Assembly (NCBI RefSeq): GCF_034096925.1
Contig: NZ_JAWZSQ010000009.1
Span: 1-64,000 of the forward strand
Length of the DNA stretch: 64,000 bases
Reading direction: 5' to 3'
Source: Patulibacter defluvii
Lineage (GTDB): Bacteria; Actinomycetota; Thermoleophilia; Solirubrobacterales; Solirubrobacteraceae
The notes under the pieces were generated by a model. It had not been told where the DNA came from. It worked only from the letters and a program-made list of their open reading frames with translations, and did not search any database. Shown one piece after another: positions 16,264-24,441 of this stretch (position 1 is its first letter; each line of letters begins with the position of its first letter). A program made the position numbers and the translations under genes.

Positions 16264-16848
16264 ATGCGCCGCTCTGCCGTGCCGTTCCTGCTCGGGATCC
16301 TCGCCCTCGGCCTGATCGGGCTGCTGGTCTTCGCGATGGCCCGGACCGGGGAGGGCGAGGATCGGCGGGACACGATCGACGCGCAGATCCAGGCCGGCAA
16401 GGTGGTCGCCGCCCCCGGGCTGCAGCGGCAGCTGCCGCGGGTCGGCCATGACGGCACCGCCCGGATCGCCGACTACCGCGGCCAAGTCGTCGTCCTCAAC
16501 ATCTGGGCCTCGTGGTGCCAGCCCTGCAAGGCCGAGGCCCCGCTGCTGGAGCGCACCCACCAGGCGCTGCGCAAGGCCAACGCCGGCACCGTCCTCGGCG
16601 TCACCAACCGCGACACGCCCGAGGACAGCGTCGCCTTCGCCCGCCGCTACGGCATGACCTATCCCTCGCTCGGCGATCCCGGCAGCAAGCTCGCCACCGA
16701 CTACGGCGCCCTCCAGGTGCCCGAGACGATCGTGATCGACCGCCAGGGCCGGATCCGCGACCTCGTCCGCGGCGAGGTCGACGTCGCCTTCCTCCGCCGC
16801 GCCCTCGGCGAGGCCGGCGTCCCCGCCGCCGGCCTGCCCGCCCGCTGA
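16264..16848 (+). CDS. membrane-anchored thioredoxin-like protein, CcmG/ResA/TlpA type
   Basis: 194 residues. An uncleaved N-terminal membrane segment (residues 7-25) anchors a thioredoxin fold outside the membrane. The active site is WCQPC (Cys85, Cys88), and the cis-Pro lies in VPETIVID. The family keeps the heme-binding cysteines of apocytochrome c reduced. The adjacent ccmH-type and ccdA genes support that job. It is first in a three-gene unit with short gaps. Confidence 0.88.
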   Translation: MRRSAVPFLLGILALGLIGLLVFAMARTGEGEDRRDTIDAQIQAGKVVAAPGLQRQLPRVGHDGTARIADYRGQVVVLNIWASWCQPCKAEAPLLERTHQALRKANAGTVLGVTNRDTPEDSVAFARRYGMTYPSLGDPGSKLATDYGALQVPETIVIDRQGRIRDLVRGEVDVAFLRRALGEAGVPAAGLPAR

Positions 16849-16856
16849 CCACCGCG

Positions 16857-17372
16857 ATGAGCCGCCGCCTCCCCCTCCGCCTGCTCGCCGCGCTGCTGGC
16901 CCTCGTGGCCGCGCCGGCCGCCGCCGTCGCCGCCCCCACCCCGGCCCAGCAGCAGCAGGTCGCGCGCGAGGCCGAGTCGCGGCTGATGTGCGTCACCTGC
17001 AACACCCCGCTCAACCAGTCCGAGGCGACCCAGGCCAACCGCGAGCGGACCGAGATCGAGCGGCTCGCCGCCCGCGGCCTGAACGCCGACCAGGTCGTCG
17101 ACCGGATGGTCGAGATCTACGGCGAGAACGTCCTGATCGACCCGCCCGACGACACCGTCCGGCTGCTCCGCTGGCTGCTGCCGGCCCTCGGCGCGCTCGC
17201 CGCCGCCGCGCTGCTGACCGTGCTGGTCCGCCGCTGGCGCCGCCGCCGCAGCGTCGACGACGACGCGCCCTTCTCCCCCGCCACCGCCGACGACGCCCCC
17301 GCCCCCGCCGAGGACGCCCCCAGCGGCGAGGACGCGCGCCGCCTCGACGCCGACCTCGCCCGCTACCGCTGA
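16857..17372 (+). CDS. ccmH: cytochrome c maturation protein, CcmH/NrfF type
   Basis: 171 residues with a cleavable signal peptide (to about residue 26). The redox motif LMCVTCNTPLNQSEA has Cys45 and Cys48, matching the LRCxxCQ...S core of CcmH, with Asn in place of the usual Gln. The C-terminal membrane helix (about 103-123) and a charged cytoplasmic tail follow. It would reduce apocytochrome c thiols for heme attachment. Eight bases separate the CcmG-type stop from this start. Confidence 0.88.
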   Translation: MSRRLPLRLLAALLALVAAPAAAVAAPTPAQQQQVAREAESRLMCVTCNTPLNQSEATQANRERTEIERLAARGLNADQVVDRMVEIYGENVLIDPPDDTVRLLRWLLPALGALAAAALLTVLVRRWRRRRSVDDDAPFSPATADDAPAPAEDAPSGEDARRLDADLARYR

Positions 17373-17379
17373 GCCGACC

Positions 17380-18138
17380 GTGCCGCTCGCCGTCGCCCCC
17401 GACCCCACGATCTTCGCCGCCTTCGCCGCCGGCCTGCTCTCGTTCGCCTCGCCCTGCGTGCTGCCGCTCGTGCCCGGCTACCTGTCGGTGCTGACCGGCG
17501 GCGCCAGCACGCTGCCGGCCGCCGAGCGCCGCACGACCACGATCCTCGGCCCGGCGGCGCTCTTCTGCCTCAGCTTCATCCTCGTCTTCGTCGCCCTCGG
17601 CATGTTCGCCAACGGGGTCGGCGCACCGCTGGCCAAGAGCAAGAACACGCTCGAGATCGTCGCCGGCGTGCTGCTGATGGCGATGGGCGCGATCTACCTG
17701 CTGACCCCGTTCGTCCCGTGGCTCAACCGCACCCTCCGGCCCGAGGTGCTGCTGCGCCGCGCGGGCACCGGCGGACCGGTCGTCGCCGGGATGGCCTTCG
17801 CGATCGCCTGGACCCCCTGCACCGGCCCGATCCTGGGCGCGATCCTGACCGCCGCGGCCGCCCAGACCGGCGTCGGCGGCGGCGCCTTCCTGCTGCTCTT
17901 CTACGGCCTCGGGCTGGCGGTGCCGTTCGTGGCCGCCGCGCTCGCCTTCGAGCGGGTGACGAGCGCCGCCCGCGTGCTCCGCAACCACTACGCGGTCGTG
18001 ACCGCCGTCGGTGGGGTGCTGCTGCTGGTCGTCGGCTGGCTGGTGGCGAACCACGAGATGACCCGCCTGGCCGCCGAGACCCGCGACCTGGCCGACAGCC
18101 TCGGCCTCGGCGGCGTCTTCGCGTTCTTCGAGCAGTAG
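17380..18138 (+). CDS. ccdA: cytochrome c biogenesis thiol transporter CcdA
   Basis: 252 residues with six to seven membrane segments. The paired redox cysteines lie in SPCVLPLVPGY (Cys26) and WTPCTGPILG (Cys147). CcdA passes electrons from cytoplasmic thioredoxin across the membrane to CcmG/ResA-type proteins. It ends the three-gene unit and is followed by a hairpin terminator. The GTG start is seven bases after the ccmH stop. Confidence 0.93.
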   Translation: MPLAVAPDPTIFAAFAAGLLSFASPCVLPLVPGYLSVLTGGASTLPAAERRTTTILGPAALFCLSFILVFVALGMFANGVGAPLAKSKNTLEIVAGVLLMAMGAIYLLTPFVPWLNRTLRPEVLLRRAGTGGPVVAGMAFAIAWTPCTGPILGAILTAAAAQTGVGGGAFLLLFYGLGLAVPFVAAALAFERVTSAARVLRNHYAVVTAVGGVLLLVVGWLVANHEMTRLAAETRDLADSLGLGGVFAFFEQ

Positions 18139-18173
18139 CCGCCGGCGAATCGGGGTTGTCCCCGATGCGGCGG
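18139..18173 (+). terminator. stem-loop terminator after ccdA
   Basis: ATCGGGG-TTGT-CCCCGAT (18149-18166) is a perfect seven-base stem, extended after an internal loop by CCGCC/GGCGG (18139-18143 with 18169-18173). It starts directly after the ccdA stop; there is no T-run. Confidence 0.6.
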
Positions 18174-18187
18174 GCGCGCGCGGGCCC

Positions 18188-18263
18188 TACGGTCGGTGGC
18201 GCGTCCCCTGCGGATCGGCCGTCGCGGTGGTTCACGTGGGCTTCATCCGGCCGCTCCTACGGT
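18188..18263 (+). promoter_or_regulatory. tandem -10 elements upstream of the collagen-like gene
   Basis: TACGGT occurs at 18188-18193 and 18258-18263, each followed by GGTG. The nearer one would give a leader of about 47 bases. The ATG at 18317 is preceded by an SD sequence (AAGGGA). Confidence 0.4.
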
Positions 18264-18316
18264 GGGTGCGTCCAGTTCACCGGCCGGCGAGACCGGCCAC
18301 CCCGAAGGGAACGACC

Positions 18317-18988
18317 ATGCTCGCTCGCGTACGTCACGGCCTGCGGTTCGCCAACGTCCTGTCGCTGCTCGCGCTGTTCGTGGCGCTCGGCGGCACCAGC
18401 TACGCCGCCATCACGATCACCTCGCGCAACGTCAAGGACAACTCGCTGACGTCGCGCGACATCAAGAACGACTCGATCAAGTCCAGCGACATCAAGAACG
18501 GGTCGCTGCTGCGCAAGGACTTCAAGGCCGGCGAGCTGCCCACCGCCACTCCCGGGACGCCCGGCACCCCGGGCACCCCCGGGACGCCCGGCACCCCCGG
18601 CGCCCCGGGAGCCGGAACCGCGCTCGACGGCTTCGCCACCACCACCGCCGGCTCGACGTCGATCTCGCTCAACACCGGCGAGTTCAACGGCGGCGACCGC
18701 GTCGCCCAGCTGACCCTGCCCGAGGGCTCCTACATCCTCTCCAGCAGCGTCGAGGTCGGCTCGAACAGCGCCAACAGCGCGCTGGTCCGCTGCGCCCTCC
18801 GCGACAGCGGCCAGGCCACCTCGCAGGGCTCGACCAGCACCCGGGCGGCGGCCGTCTTCAGCGGCACGATCGCCCTCAGCGGCCAGTCCGACGGCGGCCT
18901 CGTCGACCTGGTCTGCGTGAGCGACATCGGCGCCACCGCCCGCAACCGGGTGATCACCGCGACCCGGGTGGCGCGGCTCAACCCGTAG
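18317..18988 (+). CDS. secreted collagen-like repeat protein
   Basis: 223 residues. The signal peptide (FANVLSLLALFVALGGTSYA) leads into a degenerate repeat of the form 'xSxDIKNxSx' (NVKDNSLTSRDIKNDSIKSS). A Gly-Thr-Pro collagen-like tract covers residues about 78-98. A beta-rich C-terminal domain with two Cys (residues about 100-223) follows. Such proteins are common in Thermoleophilia; the layout resembles phage-tail or exosporium trimeric fibres with a C-terminal globular head. No enzyme motif is visible. The function is probably surface or extracellular structural. Confidence 0.8.
   Translation: MLARVRHGLRFANVLSLLALFVALGGTSYAAITITSRNVKDNSLTSRDIKNDSIKSSDIKNGSLLRKDFKAGELPTATPGTPGTPGTPGTPGTPGAPGAGTALDGFATTTAGSTSISLNTGEFNGGDRVAQLTLPEGSYILSSSVEVGSNSANSALVRCALRDSGQATSQGSTSTRAAAVFSGTIALSGQSDGGLVDLVCVSDIGATARNRVITATRVARLNP
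18548..18610 (+). repeat. in-frame collagen-like Gly-Xaa-Pro tract
   Basis: Nine-base units encoding Thr/Ala-Pro-Gly are repeated about seven times inside the coding sequence. The near-identical codons suggest recent expansion or slippage. Confidence 0.8.
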
Positions 18989-19154
18989 ATGGTTGGTTCC
19001 GCGAGATCGTGGATGCGGGGTGCGTTCCGGGCGGATGCGGGACGCCACCGGGTGCCGAGAGCCAGGCCGGTGGCCTGACTGAGGTGCCCGGGGGGGGGCG
19101 GATCCGCGCCGTCCGGGACGTGCATCCGCGCCGCGAGCGCGCGGAATCAACCAT
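18989..19154. repeat. 166-bp intergenic element with 15-base inverted ends
   Basis: ATGGTTGGTTCCGCG (18989-19003) is matched in inverse at 19140-19154 with one mismatch. The interior is also partly self-complementary (GGATGC/GGCGGATG blocks) and holds a run of nine G (19090-19098). It fills the whole gap between two convergent genes. It may be a MITE-like insertion or a large bidirectional terminator. Confidence 0.45.
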
Positions 19155-19162
19155 CCGGCGGA

Positions 19163-20851
19163 CTACATCTCCTCGGGCGCGTCGACCCCGAGGATGCCCA
19201 GGGCCGCCGCCAGCACCGCGGCGGTGGCCCGGCAGAGGTCGAGCCGCCGCGCGCGAACCTCGTCCGGCAGGCCGGCCGCCAGCACCGGGCAGTCGCGGTA
19301 GAAGGCGGAGAACTGCCGCGCCAGCGCCAGCGCGTAGGTCGCGATCCGGTGCGGGGCGCGGCGGGCGGCTGCCTCCGCCACCTCGTCCGGCCAGGCCAGC
19401 AGCGCCAGCAGCAGCTCGCGCTCGCTGGCCACCAGCAGCGACCCGGGTTCCGGCTCGGGCGCGCCTTCGCGGGCCTCGGTCGTCTCGCCGTCGGCCGCCC
19501 GCCGCAGGATCTTGCGGATCCGGGCGTGCGCGTACTGCACGTAGTAGACCGGGTTCTCCTGCGACTGCTGACGGGCCTCGTCCAGGTCGAGGTCGATCGT
19601 CGTGTCGACCGACCGCGCCAGCAGGTACCAGCGGGCGGCGTCGACGCCGATGTCGTCGACCAGGTCGTCGAGCGCCACGAACTCGCCCGCCCGCTTGCTC
19701 ATCTTCGCCCGCTCACCGTCCTCGAAGAGGTTGACGAACTGGGTGACCAGGACCTCGATCTGCTCGGCGGTGCCGCCGAGGGCGACGAAGGCCGAGACCA
19801 CCCGCGCGACGTAGCCGTGGTGGTCGGCGCCGAAGACGTCGAGCACCCGGTCGAAGCCGCGCAGCCGCTTGTCGTGGTGGTACGCGATGTCGGACGCGAA
19901 GTAGGTCGGCCGGCCGTCGGCCCGCCGCATCACCCGGTCCTTGTCGTCGCCGTCGTCGGTCGTCCGCAGCCAGAGCGCGTCGTCCTGCTCGAACGAGCGG
20001 CCCTGCGCCGCCAGCACTGCGAACGCCTCGTCGACCTCGCTGATCGGCTCGCCGCCGCCCGCGGGCGGCCGCGGCTCGTACAGCGAGCGCTCGCTGAACC
20101 AGCGGTCGAAGGTCGTCCGGAAGCGGTCGAGCGAGGCCTTCTGCCGCTCGACCATCAGCGCGATCCCGGCCAGCGCGACCTCCTCGACGGGGCGGGTCGC
20201 CGCGTCGGGGATCAGGGCCGCCACGTCGGCGATGTAGTCGCCCTGGTAGCCGCCCTCGGGGACCTCCTCGCCGCGGGCCCGGGCCTGCAGCGAGGCACCG
20301 AACATCGCGACCTGGTTGCCGTAGTCGTTGACGTAGTACTCGCGGTGGACCCGGTGGCCGTGGAAGGTCAGCAGGTTGGCCAGCGCCGACCCGAACGCCG
20401 CGCCGCGGGCGCCGCCGATGTGGACCGGCCCGGTCGGGTTGTTGGAGACGAACTCCAGGTGGATCGCCTCGTCGACGCCGGCGTCCGCTGCCGCACCGGA
20501 GCCGAACCGCTCGCCGGCGGCCACCACGTCGGCCAGCGCCGCCTGCAGCCAGCCGTCCGACAGCCGCAGGTTGAGGAAGCCGGGGCCGGCCACCTCGACC
20601 TCGCGCAGCGCGTCGCCCAGGTGCTCCTGGAGCGCCACCGTCAGCCGCTCGGCGATCATCGGCGGGGCCGCGCCGACGATCTTCGGCAGCAGCATCGCCG
20701 CGTTGGTCGCGTAGTCGCCGTGCGCCGCCTGCTTCGGCCGCTCCAGCGAGGGCGCCGATCGCGGACGCTCGCCCCCGGTGACGTTGAGCACCGCGTCGTC
20801 GAGGACGGTGCGCAGTCGCTGCAGCGGAGAGGCGATCGTTGCGTCGGTCAC
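19163..20851 (-). CDS. argS: arginyl-tRNA synthetase
   Basis: 562 residues, normal for class Ia ArgRS. The HIGH motif is HIGG in NPTGPVHIGGARGAAFG, and KMSKR occurs in ERAKMSKRAGEF. The N-terminal Add1 domain (PKQAAHGDYATNAAM) and C-terminal anticodon-binding domain (ATYALALARQFSAFYRDCPV) are present. It charges tRNA-Arg with arginine. The GTG at 20851 was chosen because a leaderless-type -10 lies ten bases upstream and the Add1 domain begins soon after. It is divergent from the APH(6)-type kinase gene. Confidence 0.96.
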   Translation of the reverse strand: MTDATIASPLQRLRTVLDDAVLNVTGGERPRSAPSLERPKQAAHGDYATNAAMLLPKIVGAAPPMIAERLTVALQEHLGDALREVEVAGPGFLNLRLSDGWLQAALADVVAAGERFGSGAAADAGVDEAIHLEFVSNNPTGPVHIGGARGAAFGSALANLLTFHGHRVHREYYVNDYGNQVAMFGASLQARARGEEVPEGGYQGDYIADVAALIPDAATRPVEEVALAGIALMVERQKASLDRFRTTFDRWFSERSLYEPRPPAGGGEPISEVDEAFAVLAAQGRSFEQDDALWLRTTDDGDDKDRVMRRADGRPTYFASDIAYHHDKRLRGFDRVLDVFGADHHGYVARVVSAFVALGGTAEQIEVLVTQFVNLFEDGERAKMSKRAGEFVALDDLVDDIGVDAARWYLLARSVDTTIDLDLDEARQQSQENPVYYVQYAHARIRKILRRAADGETTEAREGAPEPEPGSLLVASERELLLALLAWPDEVAEAAARRAPHRIATYALALARQFSAFYRDCPVLAAGLPDEVRARRLDLCRATAAVLAAALGILGVDAPEEM

Positions 20852-20861
20852 GGTCTCCCAC

Positions 20862-20867
20862 ACGATA
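20862..20867 (-). promoter_or_regulatory. -10 element (TATCGT) of argS
   Basis: On the minus strand TATCGT ends ten bases before the GTG at 20851. GGGAGA lies between, so either a leaderless or a very short-leader message is possible. Confidence 0.45.
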
Positions 20868-20950
20868 GGACGCGCGGGCGCGCGACGCGGCTCCGGCCGG
20901 GCGCCCCGCCGGTTCGAGCCCGTCGACCCGCCGCCCGCGAGAATGGTCCG

Positions 20951-21877
20951 GTGCCCCCGCTCCCCTCCCCCGCGCCCCTCGACCCGGCCTTCCGCCGGCG
21001 GCTGCTGGCGATCCACGGCGAGCCGGCCCGGGCCTGGATCGACGAGCTACCGGCCACGATCGAGGGCTGGAGGACCCGCTGGGGGCTCGGCCCGCTGCGG
21101 CCCTTCCCGCTCTCCTACAACTGGGTCGCGGCAACCGTCCGCGACGACGACGGCGCGGCGTGCGTGCTGAAGCTCTCGCCGGATCCGGAGATCCTCCGTC
21201 CCGAGGCCGCCTGGCTGACCCTGGCCGAGGGCCGCGGCGCCTGCCGGCTGCTGGAGTCGGCCGCCGACGAGGGCGCGCTGCTGCTGGAGCAGGTGGTGCC
21301 CGGGACCCTGCTGGCGACGCTGGCCGACGTCCGCGACGACGAGGCCTGCGACGCGCTCGGCGCCGTGATCGGGGCCTTCCACCGCCCCGACGACGGAGGG
21401 GTGACGTTCGCGTCGCTGCCGACCCTGCGCGAGCGGGTGGCCGAGCTCGACGACCACCTCCGCGCCCATCCGGCGGGCGATCCGTTCCCCGGCGGGCTGG
21501 TGGCGAGCGCCGCGCGGGTGGCGGAGCAGCTGCTGGCCACCGCCGACGGCGACGTGCTGCTGCACGGCGACCTGCACCACGACAACATCCTCCGCGACGA
21601 CGCCCGCGGCTGGCTGGCGATCGACCCCCACGGCCTCCGCGGCGACGCCACCTACGAGCCGGCGGCCTTCCTCTACAACCCGCTCGAGCACGGCCAGCGG
21701 GTGGCCGAGCTGGCCGCCGGCCGCTGCCGCCGGATCGCCGCCGCGACCGGCTTCGACGAGGCCCGCGTCCGCGGCTGGGGCTTCGTCCAGGCCGTCCTCT
21801 CCGCCGTCTGGTCGCTCGACGAGGACCCGCGGCCGGACGAGCACGTGCTGGCGGTGGCGCGGGTGCTGGCGCCCTGA
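20951..21877 (+). CDS. aminoglycoside/hydroxyurea phosphotransferase family kinase, APH(6)-like
   Basis: 308 residues. The kinase-like catalytic loop is LLHGDLHHDNIL, followed by WLAIDPHGLRGD, which stands in for the DFG magnesium site. The pattern LHGDLHxxN...IDPxGxxGDxxYE is typical of streptomycin 6-kinase-type proteins. Chromosomal members often phosphorylate unknown sugars or small molecules, so resistance should not be assumed. The GTG start has no clear SD sequence. It is monocistronic and divergent from argS. Confidence 0.85.
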   Translation: MPPLPSPAPLDPAFRRRLLAIHGEPARAWIDELPATIEGWRTRWGLGPLRPFPLSYNWVAATVRDDDGAACVLKLSPDPEILRPEAAWLTLAEGRGACRLLESAADEGALLLEQVVPGTLLATLADVRDDEACDALGAVIGAFHRPDDGGVTFASLPTLRERVAELDDHLRAHPAGDPFPGGLVASAARVAEQLLATADGDVLLHGDLHHDNILRDDARGWLAIDPHGLRGDATYEPAAFLYNPLEHGQRVAELAAGRCRRIAAATGFDEARVRGWGFVQAVLSAVWSLDEDPRPDEHVLAVARVLAP

Positions 21878-21884
21878 GTCCCGC

Positions 21885-22301
21885 TCAGTGGTGGTACGGC
21901 TCGCCGCGCAGGATCCGGTGGGCGCGGTAGAGCTGCTCCAGCACGATCACCCGCGCCAGCTGGTGGGGCAGCGTGATCGGCCCGAAGGAGAGCCGTTCGT
22001 CGGCCCGCTCCAGCGCCAGCCCGTCGGCGCCGCCGAGCACGAAGCAGAGGTCGCGGCCGCTGGCCCGCCGCTGCTCCAGCCAGTCGGCGGCGGCGACGCT
22101 GTCGCGGGTCGGCGCGTCGATCGCCAGCAGCACGCAGTGGGCGCGGTCGGGCACCCGCCGGGCGACCTGGGCCGCGTCGGCGTCGTCGCGCAGCTCGATC
22201 GACTCCAGCTTCACGTACGGCCGCAGCAGCTTCTCGTAGTGGGCCAGGTCGTCGAGGTAGGGCGCGCGGGCCTTGCCGACGGCCACCACCGTCACCTTCA
22301 C
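21885..22301 (-). CDS. rlmH: 23S rRNA (pseudouridine1915-N3)-methyltransferase RlmH
   Basis: 138 residues. This SPOUT methyltransferase has the SAM-knot motif CFVLGGADGL and the C-terminal LPHQLARVIVLEQLYRAHRI followed by the conserved YHH end. It methylates pseudouridine in helix 69 of the 23S rRNA. The GTG start overlaps the stop of the M48 protease gene (GTGA) and has GGGAGG upstream, so it is the second gene of that pair. Confidence 0.94.
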   Translation of the reverse strand: MKVTVVAVGKARAPYLDDLAHYEKLLRPYVKLESIELRDDADAAQVARRVPDRAHCVLLAIDAPTRDSVAAADWLEQRRASGRDLCFVLGGADGLALERADERLSFGPITLPHQLARVIVLEQLYRAHRILRGEPYHH

Positions 22302-23677
22302 GCCGGTCCCTCCCCCGCCGCCAGCCGCGGCGGCCGCGGGGCGGGCAGGGCGATCCCCGCCTCGGCGGCGTGGCCAACCGCCGCGGCGATCCGCTCGATC
22401 GTGGTCGGGTGGGTGCCGAGCAGCAGCTGGCTGAGGCGCGCGAGCCCGCGCGGATCGGGATCGCCGAGGTTCGCCACCACGATCTTCTGCTGGAACTCGA
22501 CCATCGCCGCCGGGTCGCCCGACCAGCGCAGCGCGTCGGCGTCGGCCCGCCGCTCGATCGCCCGCGAGAGCTGGCCCGAGGCCGAGGCCAGCAGCGCCCC
22601 GACCGCGCCGCCGGCCAGCAGCACCCCCGGGACGGTCACCGGCAGCGTGCCGCCGCGGCCGTCCGGGTGACCGGCGCCGGGCCGGGTCAGCGCCTCGGCC
22701 AGGACCGCCGTCGCGCGGGTCGCCGGTCCGACGACGATCGCCAGGAAGGCCAGTCCGCGCGGGATGTCGCGGTGGACGACGTGCGACAGCTCGTGGGCCA
22801 CCACGACCCGCGCCTCGCGGGCCGAGAAGCGCTCCAGCAACGTGTCCCAGAAGACCACCCGCCGCGAGCGCCCGAGCCCGCTGACGTGGGCGTTGACGGC
22901 GGTCGTGCGGCGGCTGGCGTCCGAGACCAGCACCCGGTCGACGTGGACCCCGGCCCGCCGCGCCAGCGCCCGGACGTCGGCGGTCAGCGCCGGGTCGGCG
23001 GGCACCGTGCGGGTGAAGAGCGGCTCGATCAGCAGCGGCGCGGCGAAGGTCAGCGCCGCCGAGGCCCCGAGGCCGAGGCCGGCGCCGGGCAGCCACCAGC
23101 GCTGCGGCCAGCGCCGCACCAGGCCGACGGTGCCGGCCCCGAGGACCGCCCCCGCCACCCCGCTGAGCGCGGTCGAGCGGCCGGCGTCGGCCGCCCACAG
23201 CCCCCAGCTGCCGGTCGCCAGGCCCGCCCGCAGCGCCCGCCGGCGGGCGAGCGCGGCCAGCGGCAGCGGCGCCAGCCCGACGGCGGCGACCGTCACCGCC
23301 CCGGCGGCCGCGCCGGCGGCCAGCGGATGGCGCTCGAACCAGCCCGGCGGCGGGCCGGCGGGCTCCGGTTCCGGGTCGTCGGTGGCCGCGGGCGGCTGGT
23401 CGGCGCCCCACGGCGCCCAGCGGCGGCGGCGCGCCAGGGCCAGCAGCAGCCCCGCCTCGACCGCCGTCGACGCCCAGCCGAGCGCCGCCTGGGGCCGCCG
23501 GAAGCGACGCGCGCGGTCCAGCTGGTCCGGGGTGAAGTACGATCCCGGGTCGATCGGTCGGGCCGAGGCGGTCCGGGCGAGCGGGAATCGCGTCCTCGGA
23601 CGCAGTGCGACCACCGCCGCCTGGGCCACGACGAGCGTCGCCGCTCCGGCAGCGAGCGGCCTCTGGGCACGCACCAT
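22298..23677 (-). CDS. M48 family membrane metallopeptidase (Ste24/HtpX-like)
   Basis: 459 residues. The zinc motif HELSH is in VVVAHELSHVVHRD, and the third ligand Glu is probably in AIERRADADALRW. Several hydrophobic segments occur before and after the catalytic domain, and a Pro-rich linker lies near residue 110. CAAX-protease-like M48 enzymes cleave membrane or prenylated peptides; the substrate here is unknown. The ATG at 23677 is ten bases from the divergent phosphoesterase start, so promoters must overlap the coding starts. Confidence 0.88.
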   Translation of the reverse strand: MVRAQRPLAAGAATLVVAQAAVVALRPRTRFPLARTASARPIDPGSYFTPDQLDRARRFRRPQAALGWASTAVEAGLLLALARRRRWAPWGADQPPAATDDPEPEPAGPPPGWFERHPLAAGAAAGAVTVAAVGLAPLPLAALARRRALRAGLATGSWGLWAADAGRSTALSGVAGAVLGAGTVGLVRRWPQRWWLPGAGLGLGASAALTFAAPLLIEPLFTRTVPADPALTADVRALARRAGVHVDRVLVSDASRRTTAVNAHVSGLGRSRRVVFWDTLLERFSAREARVVVAHELSHVVHRDIPRGLAFLAIVVGPATRATAVLAEALTRPGAGHPDGRGGTLPVTVPGVLLAGGAVGALLASASGQLSRAIERRADADALRWSGDPAAMVEFQQKIVVANLGDPDPRGLARLSQLLLGTHPTTIERIAAAVGHAAEAGIALPAPRPPRLAAGEGPA

Positions 23678-23687
23678 CCCTCCGAGT

Positions 23688-24419
23688 ATGCACGTCGCGG
23701 TCCTCTCCGACATCCACGGCAACCGTCACGCCCTCGACGCCGTCCTCGCCGACGCCGACGATCGCGGCTGCGACGAGATCTGGTGCCTCGGCGACATCGT
23801 CGGCTACGGCGCCGATCCGAACGGCTGCTGCGCGGCGATCCGCCAGTTCGCCGCGATCAGCCTGGCCGGCAACCACGACCTGGTGGCGATCGGGGCCCTG
23901 TCGAGCGCCGAGTTCACCCCCGACGCGGCCGCCGCGGCCGCCTGGACGGCCGACGAGCTGCAGGGCGAGCACCGCGAGTGGCTGGCCGGCCTCCAGCCGA
24001 GCGCCGAGGTCCAGGGCTGCGTGCTGGCCCACGGCAGCCCCCTGCACCCGGTCTGGGAATACGTCCTCAGCGACGAGCAGGCCGAGCGCTCGCTGGAGGC
24101 GTTCGAGGACCAGGTGGCGCTGATCGGGCACAGTCACGTGGCGCTCTCGTTCGCCAAGGCCGGCCGCGACCCGGTGGTCTTCGCCCGCCGCGGCGACGGC
24201 GACGAGATCCTGCTCGGCGCCCGCCGCTGGCTGCTCAACCCGGGCAGCGTCGGCCAGCCGCGCGACGAGGATCCGCGCGCCGCCTGGCTGGAGCTGGATC
24301 CGCTCGAAGGCCGTGCGACCTGGCGGCGGGTGCCCTACGACGTCGAGGGCGCCGCCCGCGCGATCCGCGACGCCCGCCTGCCCCCGTCACTGGCCGACCG
24401 CCTGCAGTTCGGCCGGTAG
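23688..24419 (+). CDS. metallophosphoesterase (calcineurin-like, YfcE/MJ0936 type)
   Basis: 243 residues. The metal-binding motifs are in order: SDIHGN (8-13), LGDIVGYG, GNHDL and GHSHVAL. The 'LLNPGSVGQPRD' loop is typical of the small diadenosine-tetraphosphatase/phosphodiesterase-like subfamily. The substrate is unknown. The next gene starts 22 bases after its stop, so it may be the first gene of an operon with the lipoprotein and kinase. Confidence 0.92.
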   Translation: MHVAVLSDIHGNRHALDAVLADADDRGCDEIWCLGDIVGYGADPNGCCAAIRQFAAISLAGNHDLVAIGALSSAEFTPDAAAAAAWTADELQGEHREWLAGLQPSAEVQGCVLAHGSPLHPVWEYVLSDEQAERSLEAFEDQVALIGHSHVALSFAKAGRDPVVFARRGDGDEILLGARRWLLNPGSVGQPRDEDPRAAWLELDPLEGRATWRRVPYDVEGAARAIRDARLPPSLADRLQFGR

Positions 24420-24441
24420 CCTCCAGCGGATCGCCCCCCAG

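Noticed and set aside
18548..18610. Possible CRISPR or tandem-repeat locus
   Set aside because: In-frame codons for a collagen-like tract inside a normal secreted protein gene.
19349..20950. Long upstream extension of the APH(6)-like gene
   Set aside because: It lies antisense to argS and reads as low-complexity; the conserved protein begins near 20951.
20951..21877. Acquired streptomycin resistance gene
   Set aside because: Composition matches its neighbours, it lies beside argS and rlmH with no mobile genes; chromosomal family members commonly have other substrates.
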